DNA of 14,965 nucleotides from Treponema sp. (lineage in GTDB: Bacteria; Spirochaetota; Spirochaetia; Treponematales; Breznakiellaceae), in NCBI GenBank assembly GCA_031275035.1, contig JAISPH010000074.1, positions 1-14,965 of the forward strand, in the 5' to 3' direction. The notes under the pieces were generated by a model. It saw only the letters and a list, made by a program, of their open reading frames with translations, was not told the origin of the DNA and ran no database searches. The position numbers and the translations under genes were made by a program. Shown here piece after piece: positions 13,287-14,965 of this stretch. The stretch's first letter is position 1, and every line of letters begins with the position of its first letter.

Positions 13287-14747
13287 ATGGCGCTGACCCT
13301 TTTTAATACCCTGGGCCGGGAATTACAGGTCTTTGAACCCCTTGAAACCGGACAGGTCGGTTTTTACGGCTGCGGTCCCACGGTGTACAATTATGCCCAT
13401 ATCGGGAATCTTCGGGCCTATGTGCTCCACGACGTGCTGGTCCGTACCCTGCGACGGCTGGGGTACCAGGTAAAGCATGTGATGAACATCACCGACGTGG
13501 GCCATTTAAGCGGCGATAACGACGAAGGCGACGATAAGATGGTAAAAAGCGCCGAAGAACGGGGAAAGTCGGTGATGGAAATCGCCGATTTCTACACCGG
13601 GGCTTTTTTTAACGATACGGAACGGATGAACATACGCAGGCCCGATATTATTTGCAAGGCTACCGAGCATATCGGCGACATGATAGGCCTGATACGGCAA
13701 ATTGAAGCCCATGGCTTTACCTACTTTGCCGGGGGTAATCTCTACTTCGACGTGGCCCGGTTCCCCCCCTACGGGAAGCTTGCCCGGCTCCGGCTTGAGG
13801 ATCTTAAGGCCGGCGCCCGGACCGAAGTGGACCAAAACAAGCGGAACCCCCAGGATTTTGTGCTCTGGTTTACCAGGAGCAAGTTTGAAAATCAGGCCCT
13901 GGTCTGGGACAGCCCCTGGGGCCGGGGCTATCCGGGCTGGCATATCGAATGTTCCGCCATGAGCATCAAGTACCTGGGGGAGCAGTTTGATATCCACGCC
14001 GGGGGTATCGATCATATTCCCATCCACCATACCAATGAGATAGCCCAGAGCGAAGCCGCCACCGGCAAAAGCCCCTGGGTTAAATACTGGCTCCACAATG
14101 AATTCCTGGTCCTGGACAGGGGAAAGATGTCCAAATCCGCCGGGGGGTTTCTCACTCTTCAAAGCTTAACGGACTCAGGCTACGATCCCCTGGACTACCG
14201 GTACTTCCTCCTGGGGGGACATTACCGGAGTCAGTTGCAGTTCTCCTATGAAGGACTGGACAGCGCCCGGAACGCCCGGCGCTCTCTCCTGGACAAGATC
14301 CGCACTTTGGCGGCCAAGACCGGGACCGGCGTTGTAAAGGCGGCGTTGGAAATACAGAGCCGGGCGGAACCGGCCCTTTCCGGCGCGGCCCAGGCCTATT
14401 TGGCCGCCTTTGACCGGGCCCTAAACGACGATCTTTCCACCCCCCGGGCGCTGGCGGAACTTTGGAGGGTCCTCCGGGACAGCGGCCTTGAAGGCGGAGA
14501 AATTCTTGCGGTAACCTTCGACATGGACCGGGTCCTGGGCCTCGGCCTGGAGGAACAGGCGAAGAAGAGCCTTGAACACATGGAAGATACGGATGCCGTT
14601 AAGGAAATTGAGGATCTTATCGCCCGGCGGACTGAGGCAAAGAAGGCCAAAGATTTTGCCCGGGCGGATGCTATCCGGGATACCCTTAAAAGCCGGGGTA
14701 TCCTGCTGGAAGACGGACCCGCCGGAACGATCTGGCGGCGCTTATAG
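13287..14747 (+). CDS. cysS: Cysteinyl-tRNA synthetase
   Basis: A 486-residue class I aminoacyl-tRNA synthetase that charges tRNA-Cys in the cytoplasm. It has FYGCGPTVYNYAHIGNLRAY (26-45) with the first zinc ligand Cys29 and the HIGN nucleotide motif (38-41), then WHIECSAMS (218-226) with Cys222. The third and fourth zinc ligands are His247 and Glu251 in GGIDHIPIHHTNEIAQSEA (239-257), and KMSKS is at 280-284. The C-terminal DALR-like helical domain ends in LLEDGPAGTIWRRL, the usual CysRS tail. Length is typical (460-490). The zinc/substrate segment reads IDHIPIHHTNE instead of the commoner SDLxFPHHENE, and LSGDNDEGDDKM replaces the usual DIDDKI; together these mark a known CysRS sub-branch rather than a defect. 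The start ATG lacks a ribosome binding site. Confidence 0.98.
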   Translation: MALTLFNTLGRELQVFEPLETGQVGFYGCGPTVYNYAHIGNLRAYVLHDVLVRTLRRLGYQVKHVMNITDVGHLSGDNDEGDDKMVKSAEERGKSVMEIADFYTGAFFNDTERMNIRRPDIICKATEHIGDMIGLIRQIEAHGFTYFAGGNLYFDVARFPPYGKLARLRLEDLKAGARTEVDQNKRNPQDFVLWFTRSKFENQALVWDSPWGRGYPGWHIECSAMSIKYLGEQFDIHAGGIDHIPIHHTNEIAQSEAATGKSPWVKYWLHNEFLVLDRGKMSKSAGGFLTLQSLTDSGYDPLDYRYFLLGGHYRSQLQFSYEGLDSARNARRSLLDKIRTLAAKTGTGVVKAALEIQSRAEPALSGAAQAYLAAFDRALNDDLSTPRALAELWRVLRDSGLEGGEILAVTFDMDRVLGLGLEEQAKKSLEHMEDTDAVKEIEDLIARRTEAKKAKDFARADAIRDTLKSRGILLEDGPAGTIWRRL

Positions 14748-14767
14748 GGAATTTCGGGAAACCCCGG

Positions 14768-14785
14768 CGGGGGGCCCCCGGATTT
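14768..14785 (+). terminator. Possible intrinsic terminator of cysS
   Basis: CGGGG (14768-14772) and CCCCG (14776-14780) form a short G/C stem, followed after GA by a TTTT tract (14782-14785), about 20 bases after the cysS stop. The stem is only 5 bp, so it is a modest candidate. Confidence 0.4.
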
Positions 14786-14965
14786 TGGGATAGAGAAGCT
14801 CTTAAAGCCAATGTTTTCAGAGCAATAGTGTGTAACGCTTAAGGGGCAGACTTGTTTTCAGATGTAAATGCGGAGTCCGGGATTTTACCGGGAGATCCCT
14901 CCTTTCACCAGGAGGCGCCGGAAAAACCTTCCCTGCAGGGGAAAACCCAGGTTCCGCTGTCGATG
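14786..14965. other. Noncoding tail with consecutive hairpins near the window edge
   Basis: No convincing gene is visible here. TGTTTTCAGA occurs twice (14812-14821, 14853-14862). From about 14879 the strand can fold into successive stems: CCTCCT/AGGAGG (14898-14903, 14910-14915), then a longer arm CGGAA...TTCCG (14919-14923, 14952-14956) enclosing TTCCC/GGGAA (14929-14933, 14939-14943). Open frames run through it, one from ATG 14868 to the edge and one on the minus strand, but neither resembles a known protein. It may be the structured leader of a gene beyond the window. Confidence 0.4.

Noticed and set aside
13506..14162. A 218-codon minus-strand open frame within cysS
   Set aside because: It is antisense to a fully motif-supported CysRS and has no support of its own.
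14812..14862. Two copies of TGTTTTCAGA that resemble the start of a type II CRISPR repeat
   Set aside because: There are only two copies, just 10 identical bases, no extended repeat and no cas gene, so it is not a CRISPR array.
14786..14965. A minus-strand open frame running in from the right edge
   Set aside because: About 50 codons are open in one frame, but the composition is not protein-like and no motif is visible; the hairpins explain the region at least as well.

Overview
The window looks like chromosomal DNA from a spirochaete, most likely a GC-rich Treponema-like member of Spirochaetota such as the termite-gut lineages. This is inferred from gene content: a protein with two cyclic-nucleotide-binding domains, a TPR-like linker and a C-terminal winged helix; a CysRS of the 'HIPIHHTNE' subtype; lipoproteins with relaxed lipoboxes; and family-4 UDG next to priA. 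No rRNA, tRNA, CRISPR array, insertion sequence or phage gene was seen. The taxonomic call is an inference, not a database match.

Layout. A family-4-type glycosyltransferase is cut by the left edge (1-671, minus) and has its own promoter and ribosome binding site. nrdR follows at 881-1342 (plus) and converges on a four-gene sugar operon transcribed leftwards (6262 to 1363, minus). That operon encodes a periplasmic sugar-binding lipoprotein, a double-domain CUT2-type ABC ATPase, one RbsC-type permease and an FGGY carbohydrate kinase. The genes are packed with gaps of 8 nt or less, or overlaps. Its promoter is close to the sigma-70 consensus (TTGACA, 17 bp, TATAGT), and a perfect 22-bp palindrome sits exactly over the expected transcription start, so it looks like a repressor-controlled import and phosphorylation module. 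Neither an isomerase nor the regulator is in the window, and the kinase lacks residues that contact D-xylulose in the E. coli enzyme, so the sugar is not settled.

Divergent from this operon lie a family-4 [4Fe-4S] uracil-DNA glycosylase (6476-7219) and priA (7264-9303), a probable DNA-maintenance pair. A gene-free stretch of 316 bp follows, with degenerate 21-bp tandem repeats. Then comes a minus-strand group reading leftwards from 12014: the double cNMP-binding regulator, an exported protein of unknown function, and an overlapping DUF192 lipoprotein. The regulator has a strong promoter and a leader of about 140 nt with mutually exclusive pairings. Its -35 box shares bases with the -35 box of the divergent murB (12210-13163). 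cysS (13287-14747) follows murB; its likely promoter is embedded in a 7-bp inverted repeat, and its start codon has almost no leader. The last 200 bases contain no convincing gene but do contain a run of hairpins.

Most of the window is ordinary housekeeping and sugar-uptake content. I found no convincing undescribed multi-gene system. The most interesting signals are regulatory: the operator over the sugar-operon start, the leader of the cNMP regulator, the shared divergent -35 box, and the near-leaderless murB and cysS starts.
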